This document shows positions 1 to 10,336 of a stretch of DNA of 64,000 nucleotides, piece after piece. The DNA lies in NCBI GenBank assembly GCA_963764695.1, contig CAVXTW010000007.1:868001-932000 (forward strand), in the 5' to 3' direction. Each line of letters begins with the position of its first letter. The first letter of the stretch is position 1. Source of the stretch: DATFRY01 sp963764695 (GTDB lineage Bacteria > Myxococcota_A > Polyangia > Haliangiales > Haliangiaceae). The translations under genes and the position numbers were made by a program. The notes under the pieces are model-generated. The model made no database searches, was not told where the DNA came from, and worked only from the letters and a program-made list of their open reading frames with translations.

Positions 1-1198
<1,198 letters not shown>

Positions 1199-1224
1199 AT
1201 CGAGACTTTATCACGCGCGTCCAG

Positions 1225-2148
1225 TCACAGCCGGCCGACCGCTGTGTCGGGCACCCAGCCCTCCATCCCGTTGGCCAGCCGGATGCGCCACCAGCCGGGC
1301 TCTCGCCCGCGCAGGCGCACGCGCACGCCGGGGTGAAGCTTGCCGCGCTCGGCCGAGCGCTGATCCGCCCCCTCGCGCATCACCACCTGGTCGGCGATGA
1401 CGATGCCCTGGTGCACCTCTTCATGCACATACACCTGTAGACGCAGGAGGACCAGGCTGCCGGCCATGGTCAGGCCGACGAACGCCACGGTGGCGACCAG
1501 CGCGCTTCGGGCGAACCCGGTCAACAGGAAGCGCAGCGCGATCAGACCCGAGAACAGGAGCACATCGAAGATCAAAAAGCCGATGGTGAGCTGTGAAATG
1601 GAGAAGAACGTGGTCAGGCGCACCCACCAGGGGTCATTCTCGGCCCCCTTGAGGCGGTCGACGACGCGCTCGGCGACGACCTGGCGCGCGATTTCCAGGT
1701 TGTAGCGCGCGTCGTCGTGACCTGGATCGATACGCAGCGCCCGCTCGTACTGGTAGATGGCGGGGCCCAGGCGGCCGGACCGGAAGTACGCGTTGCCCAG
1801 GTTGTAGAACAGGTCCTCGTGCTCGACGCCGGTGGCGACCAGCGCCTCGTAGAGCGGAATCGCCTGCTCGTACCGGCCCTGCTTGTAGGCGCGGTTGGCG
1901 GCGGCGAAGGCCGACGGCTCGGTCGTGGGCGACGGAGACGGCTCGGGCTTCTTGACGATTGTTGGACCCTTGGCGGCCTTGGTCGCAGTGGGCTTTTCTC
2001 TCGCCTTGTCCTGGGCGGCAGCTGGCGCGGCGCTCGTGATCAGCATTCCGGCGACGACGGCAGGGATGAGAACAGGTGACAGGTGACAGGCAACGGGCAA
2101 CAGGCAACGGGCAACGGGCCGGCGCCCGCTTTGGCGGCTTCCCATCAC
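1225..2148 (-). CDS. batE: BatE-like TPR and SH3-domain membrane protein
   Basis: Last gene of the bat (Bacteroides aerotolerance type) cluster. A signal-like N-terminus is followed by a Pro/Thr-rich linker, about two TPR units (ANRAYKQGRYEQAIPLYEAL; NLGNAYFRSGRLGPAIYQYE), two hydrophobic helices around residues 175-230, and a C-terminal SH3-like domain ending GWWRIRLANGMEGWVPD. The GTG start overlaps the batD stop (GTGATG). The first 35 codons contain a heptanucleotide tandem repeat, so the start is less certain; an ATG at 2046 would give a shorter protein with only part of a signal peptide. The function is inferred from family and neighbours. Confidence 0.8.
   Translation of the reverse strand: MMGSRQSGRRPVARCLLPVACHLSPVLIPAVVAGMLITSAAPAAAQDKAREKPTATKAAKGPTIVKKPEPSPSPTTEPSAFAAANRAYKQGRYEQAIPLYEALVATGVEHEDLFYNLGNAYFRSGRLGPAIYQYERALRIDPGHDDARYNLEIARQVVAERVVDRLKGAENDPWWVRLTTFFSISQLTIGFLIFDVLLFSGLIALRFLLTGFARSALVATVAFVGLTMAGSLVLLRLQVYVHEEVHQGIVIADQVVMREGADQRSAERGKLHPGVRVRLRGREPGWWRIRLANGMEGWVPDTAVGRL
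2073..2119. repeat. Heptanucleotide tandem repeat in the 5' end of batE
   Basis: About seven consecutive 7-bp units of the form CAGGTGA, CAGGCAA or CGGGCAA (plus-strand reading). They lie within the proposed signal-peptide region of batE. Because 7 is not a multiple of 3, gain or loss of one unit would shift the reading frame from the annotated start. Confidence 0.75.
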
Positions 2149-4001
2149 GCTGCGCCCTCCGCCTTGCTCGCCAGACGGATCTTCTCGATCTTCTCCAGGA
2201 GCTCCTTGAGCTGGCGCAGCTGGGCGCGCATCTCGCCGGGGCCGGCGGCTGTCGGGGCGAAGCGGGCGAAGTCGAAGGCTTCGAGGCTGTGGTCGATCTG
2301 GCGCACCGTGGTGTCGTCGAAGCCGTTGTCGGCCAGGAAGGTGCGCAGCTCGTCGCGGGTCTTGGCCTGGACCGGCTGGCCCACGCGCTCCTCGATGTGA
2401 TCGTAGAGCACGCGCTGCAGCTCGCCGAAGAACTTGGCCGGGCGGTTTCCGCGCAGGTGGATCTCGGCGACGCGGAAGCGCTTGCGCGCGCGGCCGCGGG
2501 CGCGGCGCAGGCGAGAGCGCGGTGTCTCCTTCTTGAGCTGCTGGCGCACGCGGTCGAAGCCGAGCACGAAGGCAAACGCCAGCGGCGGCAGGGCCGACAG
2601 CACCCAGAACCAGCCGCTGCGGTAGAGCCGCGGCACCGCGCGCGACGAGACCGCGTCCCCCTCGTGGAGCAGCTGGATGTCGCGCGGGATCACGTTCTCG
2701 CGACCGTCACCCTCGGCCGGGCGGCCCAGCTTGCCCGGATCGCCGCGCACCAGGATCGGGATCGGACGCGAGCTCGCCACCTTGTAGCTGCCCGAGTGCG
2801 GATCGAAGTACGGCAGCTCGATGGGCGGAATTGTCAGCGTGCCGCCCTGCTCCGGCGTGGTCCAGTAGCGGTACACGCGCTCGCCGCGCACCAGCCCGGA
2901 CGAGATGTCGACCGAATCCTGGGTGTCGCGCGGTGCCCGGAAGCTGAAGCCGGGGAAGGCCAGCTTGGGCGCCTCGGTGCGGCGGATGGCGCCCTCCCCC
3001 TTCACCTTGACCAGCAGGGTCAGCGACTCGGACGCCTCGATCTGGTTGCGGTCGACCGACGACTCGACCTGGAAGCGGCCGACGTAGGTCGGATCGAACC
3101 CGGGCGGCGGGTTGCCGGGCAGCGGCTTGACCCGGATGGTGACCGAGCGGCTGGACAGGTTGCTGGAGCGATGCGGCGAGCTGGACAGGCTGGCCACCTT
3201 GGCCTTGAACGGCTTGATCTCGAGCCGCCCGGCCTGGGTCGGAAACAGGGCCCGCTTCGACACGATCGCCACCACGTACGGCGCGCCGCCGACGGTGGTC
3301 TCGTGATACGTGAAGTAGGCGTCCGGCTCGTACAGGATCTCCGGCCACAGCCCGGTCAAGCTGGGCGGCTTGGGCTCGAACTTGAGGATCTCGCTGCGCG
3401 TGTAGATGAGCCAGGTCACGGTGACCTGCTCACCGACGTAGGCCTCGCGCCTGTCGGCCGCCACGTGCAGGAACATGTCCTCGCTCGACAGCCGATCGTC
3501 GGGCTGCACGAACCCGGGCACGCCGATCGATCCGGCCGCGGTCGGATCGGACGCCGAGGAGCCTCCGCCGGTGCCGGGATCGTTGCCGGCGGCCAGCCCG
3601 CTCGACGGGCCGACCTGCACAAGCACCGATCCGGTCTCGTACTCCTGGCCGGCGATGCGGATCTTGGCCGGCCGCACGCGGATGCGACCGCCGCGGGTCG
3701 GCCGCAGCTGGTAGCGGCGCACGATGGCGGTGCGGATCTGCTGGCCGCGGGTCGGGTCGAGCACCGTGGAGGTGCCCTGCTGGACCTGGTTGTTCTCGAC
3801 CTCGAAGTCGCCGAAGTCCGGGTGCCAGTAGCGGTCCGGTCCGGTCACGCCGCTCATCTCGATGTGCACGGTCGCGGTGTACGTGTCGTCGATGCCGCCC
3901 GCCTCGGGCGAGACGTCGAGCGTGAAGCGCAGCGGCTGGGCGGCGGCCGGCGCGGCGATTCCGGTCGCGAGGACCGCCAGGACGAGAATTCTCGTGCGCA
4001 T
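2145..4001 (-). CDS. batD: BatD-like oxygen-tolerance protein
   Basis: About 618 residues, typical of BatD. The start MRTRILVLAVLATGIA gives a standard signal peptide ending at AAAQ; the open frame runs further upstream, but that part is antisense to the Gln-rich batC. A long extracytoplasmic beta-rich region follows, with repeated Ig-like blocks (for example VGEQVTVTWLIYT and YVGRFQVESSVDRN). Near residue 500 there is one transmembrane helix (SGWFWVLSALPPLAFAFVLG) and then a basic, helical cytoplasmic tail. The stop overlaps the batE start. BatD probably anchors the BatA/BatB complex at the inner membrane; this role is inferred from the family. Confidence 0.87.
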   Translation of the reverse strand: MRTRILVLAVLATGIAAPAAAQPLRFTLDVSPEAGGIDDTYTATVHIEMSGVTGPDRYWHPDFGDFEVENNQVQQGTSTVLDPTRGQQIRTAIVRRYQLRPTRGGRIRVRPAKIRIAGQEYETGSVLVQVGPSSGLAAGNDPGTGGGSSASDPTAAGSIGVPGFVQPDDRLSSEDMFLHVAADRREAYVGEQVTVTWLIYTRSEILKFEPKPPSLTGLWPEILYEPDAYFTYHETTVGGAPYVVAIVSKRALFPTQAGRLEIKPFKAKVASLSSSPHRSSNLSSRSVTIRVKPLPGNPPPGFDPTYVGRFQVESSVDRNQIEASESLTLLVKVKGEGAIRRTEAPKLAFPGFSFRAPRDTQDSVDISSGLVRGERVYRYWTTPEQGGTLTIPPIELPYFDPHSGSYKVASSRPIPILVRGDPGKLGRPAEGDGRENVIPRDIQLLHEGDAVSSRAVPRLYRSGWFWVLSALPPLAFAFVLGFDRVRQQLKKETPRSRLRRARGRARKRFRVAEIHLRGNRPAKFFGELQRVLYDHIEERVGQPVQAKTRDELRTFLADNGFDDTTVRQIDHSLEAFDFARFAPTAAGPGEMRAQLRQLKELLEKIEKIRLASKAEGAA

Positions 4002-4042
4002 CGGTTGTCGTCGGCTCGGCGGCCTGCGGAAGACCACCTCGA

Positions 4043-4966
4043 TCACCAGTCCTTGCGCGACGGCTGGCGCATCGGATCGCGGCTCTTGCCGCCCTGGCGG
4101 AGCAGGCGCTTGCGCAGATCGCGCGAGCGGCGCTCCAGCTCGTCGAGCTTGCGCTCCTGATCGGTGGGCCGGTCGCTCTCGCCGGCGTCTCCCTCCGACG
4201 GCTGGTCTGCCTGGTCCGGCTGCTGGCCCTGCTGCTGCCGCTCCTGCTCCTGCTGGCGCTGGCGGTCCTGGTCGCCCTGCTGGTCCTCGGGGCGCTGCTG
4301 CTGGCCCTGCTGCGGGTCCGGCTGGTCCGGCTGCTGGCCCTGGCCGCCCTGCTGCGACCGGTCCTGATCCTGGTCCTGCTTGCCCTGCTGATCCTGATCG
4401 CCCTGCTGCTGGCCCTGCTCGCCCTGCTGCTGCCCTTGCTGCTGGTCCTGCTGGCCCTGCTGCTGCTGCTGGTCTTGCTGGCCCTGGCCCTGCTGCTGCT
4501 GCTTGTCCTGCTTCTGGCGCTGGCGCAGGGCCATCTCGAGGTTGTGGCGGGCCGACTCGTTCTTGGGGCTGGCCCGCAGCGCGCGCTTGTACGCCGAGAT
4601 GGCGTCCTCCCACTGCTGGCGCTGGTACATCGCGTTGCCCAGGTTGTAGTAGGCGGACGACTTGAGCACCGGGTCGTCGGTGTCGGCCGCGCGCCGGAAC
4701 TGCTCCTCGGCCTGGGCCAGGAGCTTGGCCTTCTGGTCCCCGTCCACTGCCTGCTCGCCCAGCTTGTACAGCGCGGCGCCCATGTCGAAGTGCAGGCGCG
4801 GGTCGACGCCGCGCGACTCGGCCGAGCGGTAGTGCTCCAGCGCCTGGTCGTAGTGCCCCTTCTTGAACGCCTGGTTGCCCTCGTCGACGTCCGGATCGGG
4901 CGCGCGCAAAGCGTCCCAGCCCCCGACGAGGACCAGGAGCGCGACAAGGCCGGCGCGGCCCTTCAC
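4043..4966 (-). CDS. batC: BatC-like TPR protein with a long Gln/Asp-rich tail
   Basis: GTG start (VKGRAGLVALLVLVGG), overlapping the batB stop by GTGA. An N-terminal hydrophobic segment is followed by TPR units (EGNQAFKKGHYDQALEHY; SAYYNLGNAMYQRQQWEDAI; RALRASPKNESARHN). From about residue 185 roughly 100 residues are almost only Q, D, G, E, P and R, mostly short Q runs. A basic C-terminus (ERRSRDLRKRLLRQGGK) closes it. A TPR block with a low-complexity Gln-rich tail is common in BatC-type proteins, but this tail is long. It probably acts as a periplasmic or membrane-associated scaffold. Confidence 0.8.
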   Translation of the reverse strand: MKGRAGLVALLVLVGGWDALRAPDPDVDEGNQAFKKGHYDQALEHYRSAESRGVDPRLHFDMGAALYKLGEQAVDGDQKAKLLAQAEEQFRRAADTDDPVLKSSAYYNLGNAMYQRQQWEDAISAYKRALRASPKNESARHNLEMALRQRQKQDKQQQQGQGQQDQQQQQGQQDQQQGQQQGEQGQQQGDQDQQGKQDQDQDRSQQGGQGQQPDQPDPQQGQQQRPEDQQGDQDRQRQQEQERQQQGQQPDQADQPSEGDAGESDRPTDQERKLDELERRSRDLRKRLLRQGGKSRDPMRQPSRKDW

Positions 4967-6114
4967 AGCGGCACCTTGCGCCGCCGGTCGGCCAGGCATG
5001 CCTCGATGAGCAGGAGCAGGAAGGCGGGGAACAGCACCCACTGATACATCTCCTCGGCGGTCTCCAGCACGCGCTCGTCCAGGTTGCCCTCCTTGAGGCG
5101 CTGCAGGCGGGACAGCAGTCCCTCGAGCCCGCGCGTCCTGGAGTCCAGCACGAAGTAGTGTCCCTCTCCTCCGGCCATCTGGGCCAGCTCCCTCAGTTTG
5201 GCCTGATCCAGCCGCGTGGTCACGAACGAGCCGTCCGGGAGTTTCTTCCATCCGTTCACCCGCCCGTTTTCGTCCACTTCCGGCACCAGCTCACCCGCGA
5301 GGGTGCCGACACCGACCACATAGACGTCGATGCCGAGGCGCACCGCCTCCGTCACCTGCGCGCGCGCGCCCTGCTCGGTGTCCTCACCGTCGGTGAACAG
5401 CACGATCGCGCGGGCGCGGTCCTCCTGGGCCGGGTCCGGGGCGGGCGGAGGCTTGTCGGGGCGCGCCCCTGCACCGTCGCGGCCCCAGCCCGGCTCGGCC
5501 GACAGCGGATCGCCGCCGCGCCCGCGCCCGCCGACCCGCAGGCAGGCCCCCTCGGCCACGTCCGGCCGCAGCAGGCAGCGCGCCACCAGCAGCGCCTCGC
5601 CCAGGTCGGAGCCGGGCGGCAGGTCGGCCGGCGTGATGCTGCCGTACAGCGCGCGCGCGGCCTCGTGATCGTGGGTGAGCGGAAAGTGCGCCGCGGCACC
5701 GGCGAACACGATCGGCGCGATCCGGTCCGACCTGAGGCGAGAGGTCAGGTCGCTGACCTCCTGCTCCATGCGCTCGAGCCGCGTCGGATACACGTCCTTG
5801 GCCAGCATCGACTTCGAGTAGTCCATGACGATGGCGATGTCGATGCCGCGCTGGCGCCAGCGCTTCTCGCCCGGGCCCAGCGGATGGGCCAGGCCCACGA
5901 CCACGCCGGTGAGGCCGAGGGTCAGCAGCACCGCCTTGACCACGCGCCGCCGCGGCGACAGCGACGCCATCATGCGCTGCAGCATCGGCGAGTAGCCGAT
6001 GCGGTCGAGCAGGCGGCGCCGGCGCGTGAACTCGAGCGCGTAGAGGAGCGTCAGGCCGACGAGGGTGGCGGCGGCCAGGAGGGCCACGCCGGGGCTGCTG
6101 AACAGCTCCTTCAC
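4963..6114 (-). CDS. batB: BatB-like VWA-domain membrane protein
   Basis: Starts with GTG (VKELFSSPGVALLAAA), overlapping the batA stop (GTGA). Two N-terminal transmembrane helices flank a basic loop, then a von Willebrand factor A domain with the MIDAS motif DYSKS and the later TDGEDTEQG loop, and a C-terminal transmembrane helix (WVLFPAFLLLLIEACLA). A Gly/Pro/Arg-rich insert of about 45 residues (near residues 205-250) lies inside the VWA fold. It pairs with BatA; in several bacteria Bat proteins are tied to stress or oxygen tolerance, though the biochemistry is unresolved. Confidence 0.87.
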   Translation of the reverse strand: MKELFSSPGVALLAAATLVGLTLLYALEFTRRRRLLDRIGYSPMLQRMMASLSPRRRVVKAVLLTLGLTGVVVGLAHPLGPGEKRWRQRGIDIAIVMDYSKSMLAKDVYPTRLERMEQEVSDLTSRLRSDRIAPIVFAGAAAHFPLTHDHEAARALYGSITPADLPPGSDLGEALLVARCLLRPDVAEGACLRVGGRGRGGDPLSAEPGWGRDGAGARPDKPPPAPDPAQEDRARAIVLFTDGEDTEQGARAQVTEAVRLGIDVYVVGVGTLAGELVPEVDENGRVNGWKKLPDGSFVTTRLDQAKLRELAQMAGGEGHYFVLDSRTRGLEGLLSRLQRLKEGNLDERVLETAEEMYQWVLFPAFLLLLIEACLADRRRKVPL

Positions 6115-7242
6115 GGGAACCTCCGCCAGCGGGTCAGCACCATGACCAGCTCCACCAGCAGGAACATGGCGGCCACCAGCACGAAGCGGCCGTACAGCTC
6201 CTTGTCCGGCGTGCGGCCCACCACCTTCACCTCGCTCTTCTCGAGGGTCTTGCGGATGCCCTCGAAGCTGCGCTCCAGCGCGGCGTCGTCGCCGGCGTGG
6301 AAGTACTGGCCGCCGGTGTCGCGCGCCATGTTCTTGAGCAGCTCCGGGTTGACCGCGTACTGGGTGGCGCCGACCGGGAAGCGGCTCTCCTCGCGCCCGA
6401 CCAGCACCGTGAACACGCGGATGCCCATGTCGGTGGCCAGCTTGGTGGCCTCGTCCGGGTCCATCTTGTAGGCGACGTTGGAGTCGCCGTCGGAGACCAG
6501 GATGACGATCTTGGAGCGCGCCTCGGAGCGGCGCAGCTGGGCCAGGGCCAGGCCGAGCGCGTCGCCAATCGCGGTGCCCAGCTCCGGCACGTCGCCGATG
6601 GCCAGGTCGGCCACCACCTGATCGAGCGATCGATAGTCGGTGGTGAGCGGGCACTGCAGCAATGCCTCGCGCGCGAACACGACAAGGCCGATGCGGTCGC
6701 TGTCGCGCCGCGAGACGAAGCCGCGGATGACCCGCTGGCCGGCGTCGAGCCGGTTGAGGCGCAGGTCGGTCTCCTGCATCGACTTGGACAGGTCCAGGAC
6801 GATCATCGAGATCGATCCCCTCGACGGTGCGCTCCTCCTCCCGGTAGGTCTGCGGCCGGGCCAGGGCCACGGCGATCAGGCCCAGCGCGACGATGCGGCA
6901 GACCGCGGGCAATGCGCTCAGGCGCGCGGCCCAGCCGGGGCGGGCCAGGCCGAGGTCGTGCACGCGCGAGAAGAAGAACGAGGCCGAGCGGCGCCGGCGC
7001 AGGTGAAACTGCACCCAGGCCACCAGCGGGACCGCCAGCAGGAGCAAGAGCGCCCATGGATGGCGCCACTCCAGCTCCTCGCCGACGCGCTGCTTGTCCA
7101 GGTCGCCCCACATGACAAGCGCGGTGATGCCGGCGACGATGAACAGCAGCGTCCACGCGACCAGCACCTGCTCGCGCCGCCGCCCGCCGCGCCGCGCCGC
7201 CGCCACCTCCGGCCCCTCGCGCCCCGGCTCGCCGGGTCTCAC
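6111..7242 (-). CDS. batA: BatA-like VWA-domain protein, broken by one apparent frameshift
   Basis: N-terminal part (GTG start at 7242, overlapping the previous stop) has two transmembrane helices and the family motif LARPQTYREEERTVEG. The VWA domain then continues in another frame from MIVLDLSKSM (MIDAS DLSKS) through LVSDGDSN to a C-terminal transmembrane helix. The frames join at 6807-6820, where one extra base is needed; the total length is 377 codons plus one base, which fits a 1-bp insertion. Both halves are conserved in sequence, so a base-calling error is more likely than a true pseudogene. The repaired protein is about 376 residues. Confidence 0.85.
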
Positions 7243-8309
7243 GCGCCCCCCTGGGCGGCAACGGGCGCCTGGGCCGCTGCGGGCGACTCGGCGACGGCCC
7301 TGGTCCTGTCGATGAAGATGCGCGCGTCGTACAGCGCCTGACGGGCCTCGTCGGCGCTGGCCTCGTAGCCGGCGAACTTGACCAGGTCGGCGCGCTCGAG
7401 CCAGCCGGACACCAGCTCGGCCGCCGCCGGCCCGCCCGGCCGCGTGGTCAGCTCGCGCCGGATCTCGAATGTGGTGAGGTCCAGGGCCGGGAAGCCGAAG
7501 CGGCGGCCGATGTACTCGCGCAGGATCTCGGACATGACCAGGTAGACCGGCTTGCGGTCCTCGGCGTCGAGCGCGTCGGACGACTCCAGCTCGTCGAGGC
7601 GGGCCAGCGCCTCGTCGTGGGCAGAGCGCAGCACCGCCTCGGGCAGCCGGGCCAGCACCTCGCGGCGGCGGCGGCGCAGCACCCGGCGCACCCACCACAG
7701 GAGCACGACGGCCGCGATCGCGGCCAGCGCGCCGGCCCCGACGTAGATCATCGTCAGGTCGCGGCGCTCGAGCCCGACCGGCCCGGCGATGTCGCGCAGG
7801 CTGGCCTCGCCGTCGCCCAGGAAGCTCTTGACCCGGATCGCCACCGGCTCGGTCTTCACCTCGTTGGCGCGGCCGTGCGCGGCGTAGGTGACCGGGATGG
7901 CCGGGATGGCCAGATCGCCGACGTCGAAGGCCATCAGCGCCACCTCGAAGTCGCGCGTGATGGTGCCGTCGGCGTTGACCCGGGTGGAGTCGGTGCGCGC
8001 CGACTCCTCGAAGGCGCCGCCCAGCTGCAGCGACGCCGGCAGGTTGACCTGCACGCCCGGCTGGTAGATGACGCGCACGAACAGGTAGAAGGTGGCGCCC
8101 AGCACCACCTCCTTGCTGCTGGCCGAGGCCGCGACCTTGGGCGCCTCGGCCTCGAGCACCGGCGCCGGCACCGTGCCCGGTCCGGCACCGCCCGCTCCGC
8201 CCGCGCCTCCCTGCCCGCCGGACTGCGCCGCCGCGGATCCCGCCCGCGCCACCAGCAGCGCCGCCGCCAGCGCAATCGCGATCCGGACGCCGTGCCCCGC
8301 GCGCCTCAT
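7239..8309 (-). CDS. Membrane-anchored BatD-like or DUF4381-type protein of the bat cluster
   Basis: Signal peptide (residues 1-29, ending GSAAAQ), a Gly/Ala-rich linker, an Ig-like extracytoplasmic region (VVLGATFYLFVRVIYQPGVQ), one transmembrane helix (MIYVGAGALAAIAAVVLLWW) and a cytoplasmic helical domain with REYIGRRFGFPALDLTTFEI. This arrangement matches the short protein usually found between the DUF58 gene and batA. The start overlaps the DUF58 stop by ATGA and its own stop overlaps batA by GTGA, so expression is probably coupled. The exact family name is uncertain; placement in the Bat complex is inferred from context. Confidence 0.75.
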   Translation of the reverse strand: MRRAGHGVRIAIALAAALLVARAGSAAAQSGGQGGAGGAGGAGPGTVPAPVLEAEAPKVAASASSKEVVLGATFYLFVRVIYQPGVQVNLPASLQLGGAFEESARTDSTRVNADGTITRDFEVALMAFDVGDLAIPAIPVTYAAHGRANEVKTEPVAIRVKSFLGDGEASLRDIAGPVGLERRDLTMIYVGAGALAAIAAVVLLWWVRRVLRRRRREVLARLPEAVLRSAHDEALARLDELESSDALDAEDRKPVYLVMSEILREYIGRRFGFPALDLTTFEIRRELTTRPGGPAAAELVSGWLERADLVKFAGYEASADEARQALYDARIFIDRTRAVAESPAAAQAPVAAQGGA

Positions 8310-9187
8310 ACGACGTGCATCCGCCTGGCCCGCGCGCGGAAGAACTGCACCAGCGCGTCGACGTAGGGACGGTCGGTCCGGACGTTCACCACGTCCATCT
8401 TGAGCCGGCGCAGCGCCTGCTCGCGCAGGAAGCGCTGGCGGGCCACGTGGTGGCGGAACAGATCCGCCTCCGAGCCGGAGGTGTCGAACTCGGCGATCTC
8501 GCCGGTCTCCACGTCCTCGAAGGTCATGAGCCCGACGCTGGGCAGCACCTCCTCCATCGGATCGGTGATCACCACCGGCACCATGTCATGGCGGCGGTTG
8601 GCCATCTGCAGCGGCCGCTCCCACCCCTGGGCCAGAAAATCGGACACCAGGAACGCCACCGACTTGCGGCGCCCGACCTTGCCCAGGTACTCGAGCCCGG
8701 CGGCCAGGTTGGTGCGCGGCGAGCTGGGCTGGAAGGTCAGGATCTCGCGCACCACGCGCAGCACGTGCTTCTTGCCCTTCTTGGGCGGCACGTACGACTC
8801 GACCCGATCGGTGAACACGATGAGCCCGACCCGATCGTCGTTCTTGATGGCCGAGAACGCCACCAGCGCGGCGATCTCGGCCGCCACGTCGCGCTTGGCC
8901 TGGATGTGCGAGCCGAACAGGCCGGACGCGCTCATGTCGACGAGCAGGTTGACCGTGCGGTCGCGCTCCTCGGTGAACAGCTTGACGTGCGGGTCGTTCA
9001 TGCGCGCCGACACGTTCCAGTCGATGGCGCGCACGTCGTCGCCCGGCACGTACTGCCGCACCTCCGAGAACGCCATGCCGCGCCCCCGGAAGACCGAGTG
9101 GTACTGGCCGGCGAGCTGGTTGTTGACGAGCCGGTTCGTGTAGATCTCGATCTTGCGGATCTTCTTGAGCAGCTCGCGGGGAATCAC
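8306..9187 (-). CDS. DUF58 domain protein of the MoxR-Bat cluster
   Basis: A 293-residue soluble protein with the DUF58 signature: YHSVFRGRGMAFSEVRQYVPGDDVRAIDW, here noted in two parts (GRGMAFSEVR and YVPGDDVRAIDWNVSA), then a VWA-like fold with the motif LLVDMSASG. DUF58 proteins are the usual partners of MoxR ATPases. The start is GTG (VIPRELLKKI). It lies 30 nt downstream of moxR on the same strand and overlaps the next gene by ATGA, placing it early in the operon. Confidence 0.9.
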   Translation of the reverse strand: MIPRELLKKIRKIEIYTNRLVNNQLAGQYHSVFRGRGMAFSEVRQYVPGDDVRAIDWNVSARMNDPHVKLFTEERDRTVNLLVDMSASGLFGSHIQAKRDVAAEIAALVAFSAIKNDDRVGLIVFTDRVESYVPPKKGKKHVLRVVREILTFQPSSPRTNLAAGLEYLGKVGRRKSVAFLVSDFLAQGWERPLQMANRRHDMVPVVITDPMEEVLPSVGLMTFEDVETGEIAEFDTSGSEADLFRHHVARQRFLREQALRRLKMDVVNVRTDRPYVDALVQFFRARARRMHVV

Positions 9188-9217
9188 TGACCCTTGCTCC
9201 TCTTCGCCGGCTCTCTC

Positions 9218-10213
9218 TCAGGGCACCTCGACGTGCTCGAACAGCCGCCGGATCACATCCTCGCTCGAGATCTCCTCGGCCTCGGCCTCGTAGGTCAGGA
9301 CGATGCGGTGGCGCAGGATGTCCTGCCCGACCGCCTTGACGTCCTCCGGGCTGACGTAGCCGCGGTGGCGCAGGAACGCGTGCGCGCGCGCCGCCATGGC
9401 CAGGTAGATCGAGGCGCGCGGCGACGCGCCGTACTCGACCAGCGGCGCCAGCTCACCCAGGCCGTAGGCGCGCGGCTCGCGGGTGGCGTGGACGACGTCC
9501 ACGATGTACTCGCGGATGGTGGAGTCGATGTAGATCTGGCCCACCACCCGGCGCGCCGATCGCACCTGCTCGAGCGACGACACCCGGTTCGCGCTGGCGG
9601 TGATCGGCGAGGTCATCAGGTCCATGATCTGGCGCTCCTCGGCCTTGTTCGGGTAGCCGACCTTGATCATCAGCATGAAGCGGTCGAGCTGGGCCTCGGG
9701 GAGCGCGTACGTCCCCTCCTGCTCGATCGGGTTCTGGGTGGCCATGACCAGGAACGGATCCGGGAGCCGCTCGGTCACGTCGCCGATGGTGACCTGGCGC
9801 TCCTGCATCGCCTCGAGCAGCGCCGACTGCACCTTGGCCGGGGCGCGGTTGATCTCGTCGGCCAGGACCAGGTTGGCGAAGATCGGCCCGCGCTTCTGCG
9901 TGAACTGGGCCGTCTGCATGTTGTAGATGGTGGTGCCGGTGATGTCGGCGGGGAGCAGGTCGGGCGTGAACTGGATGCGGGCGAAGCTGGCGTCGAGCGT
10001 CTGACCCAGCGTCTTGACCGTCAGCGTCTTGGCCAGCCCGGGCACCCCCTCGATCAGGCAGTGGCCGTTGCACAGGAGACCGATCATCAGGCGCTCGACC
10101 ATGTGGCGCTGGCCGACGATGACCTTGGCCACCTCGCCGAGGATGTTCTCGACGAAGGCGCTCTCCTGCTCGACCAGCGCATTGATCGCTTTGACGTCCT
10201 GGGAGGCCTGCAT
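9218..10213 (-). CDS. moxR: MoxR-family AAA+ ATPase
   Basis: 331 residues, typical MoxR length. Walker A is GVPGLAKT, Walker B VLADEINRAP followed by KVQSALLEAMQE, sensor 1 is MATQNP in FLVMATQNPIEQEGTY, and the Arg-rich C-terminal lid contains SPRASIYL. MoxR ATPases act as chaperone-like remodelers of VWA/DUF58 proteins, which are encoded directly downstream. It is the first gene of the bat operon. The intergenic stretch of 123 nt to the divergent DUF1844 gene should hold its promoter, but I see no convincing box. Confidence 0.93.
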   Translation of the reverse strand: MQASQDVKAINALVEQESAFVENILGEVAKVIVGQRHMVERLMIGLLCNGHCLIEGVPGLAKTLTVKTLGQTLDASFARIQFTPDLLPADITGTTIYNMQTAQFTQKRGPIFANLVLADEINRAPAKVQSALLEAMQERQVTIGDVTERLPDPFLVMATQNPIEQEGTYALPEAQLDRFMLMIKVGYPNKAEERQIMDLMTSPITASANRVSSLEQVRSARRVVGQIYIDSTIREYIVDVVHATREPRAYGLGELAPLVEYGASPRASIYLAMAARAHAFLRHRGYVSPEDVKAVGQDILRHRIVLTYEAEAEEISSEDVIRRLFEHVEVP

Positions 10214-10336
10214 CGCTGTCCGTTCTCCGCCGTTCTGGGTCTAACCGCGAGGAAGACCCCCGAATTCCCTGGCCTAACCCCCGCAGTGCGGTGCTAAACC
10301 TCTGAAACATAGCCGTTTTCGGGCATCACTGCTAGG

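Noticed and set aside
2076..4160. A 694-codon plus-strand frame.
   Set aside because: It is antisense to batD, which has a signal peptide, membrane helix and conserved neighbours.
4436..5044. A Leu-rich membrane-like frame on the plus strand.
   Set aside because: It is the complement of the Gln-rich tail of batC; CTG/CTC runs arise from CAG/GAG codons.
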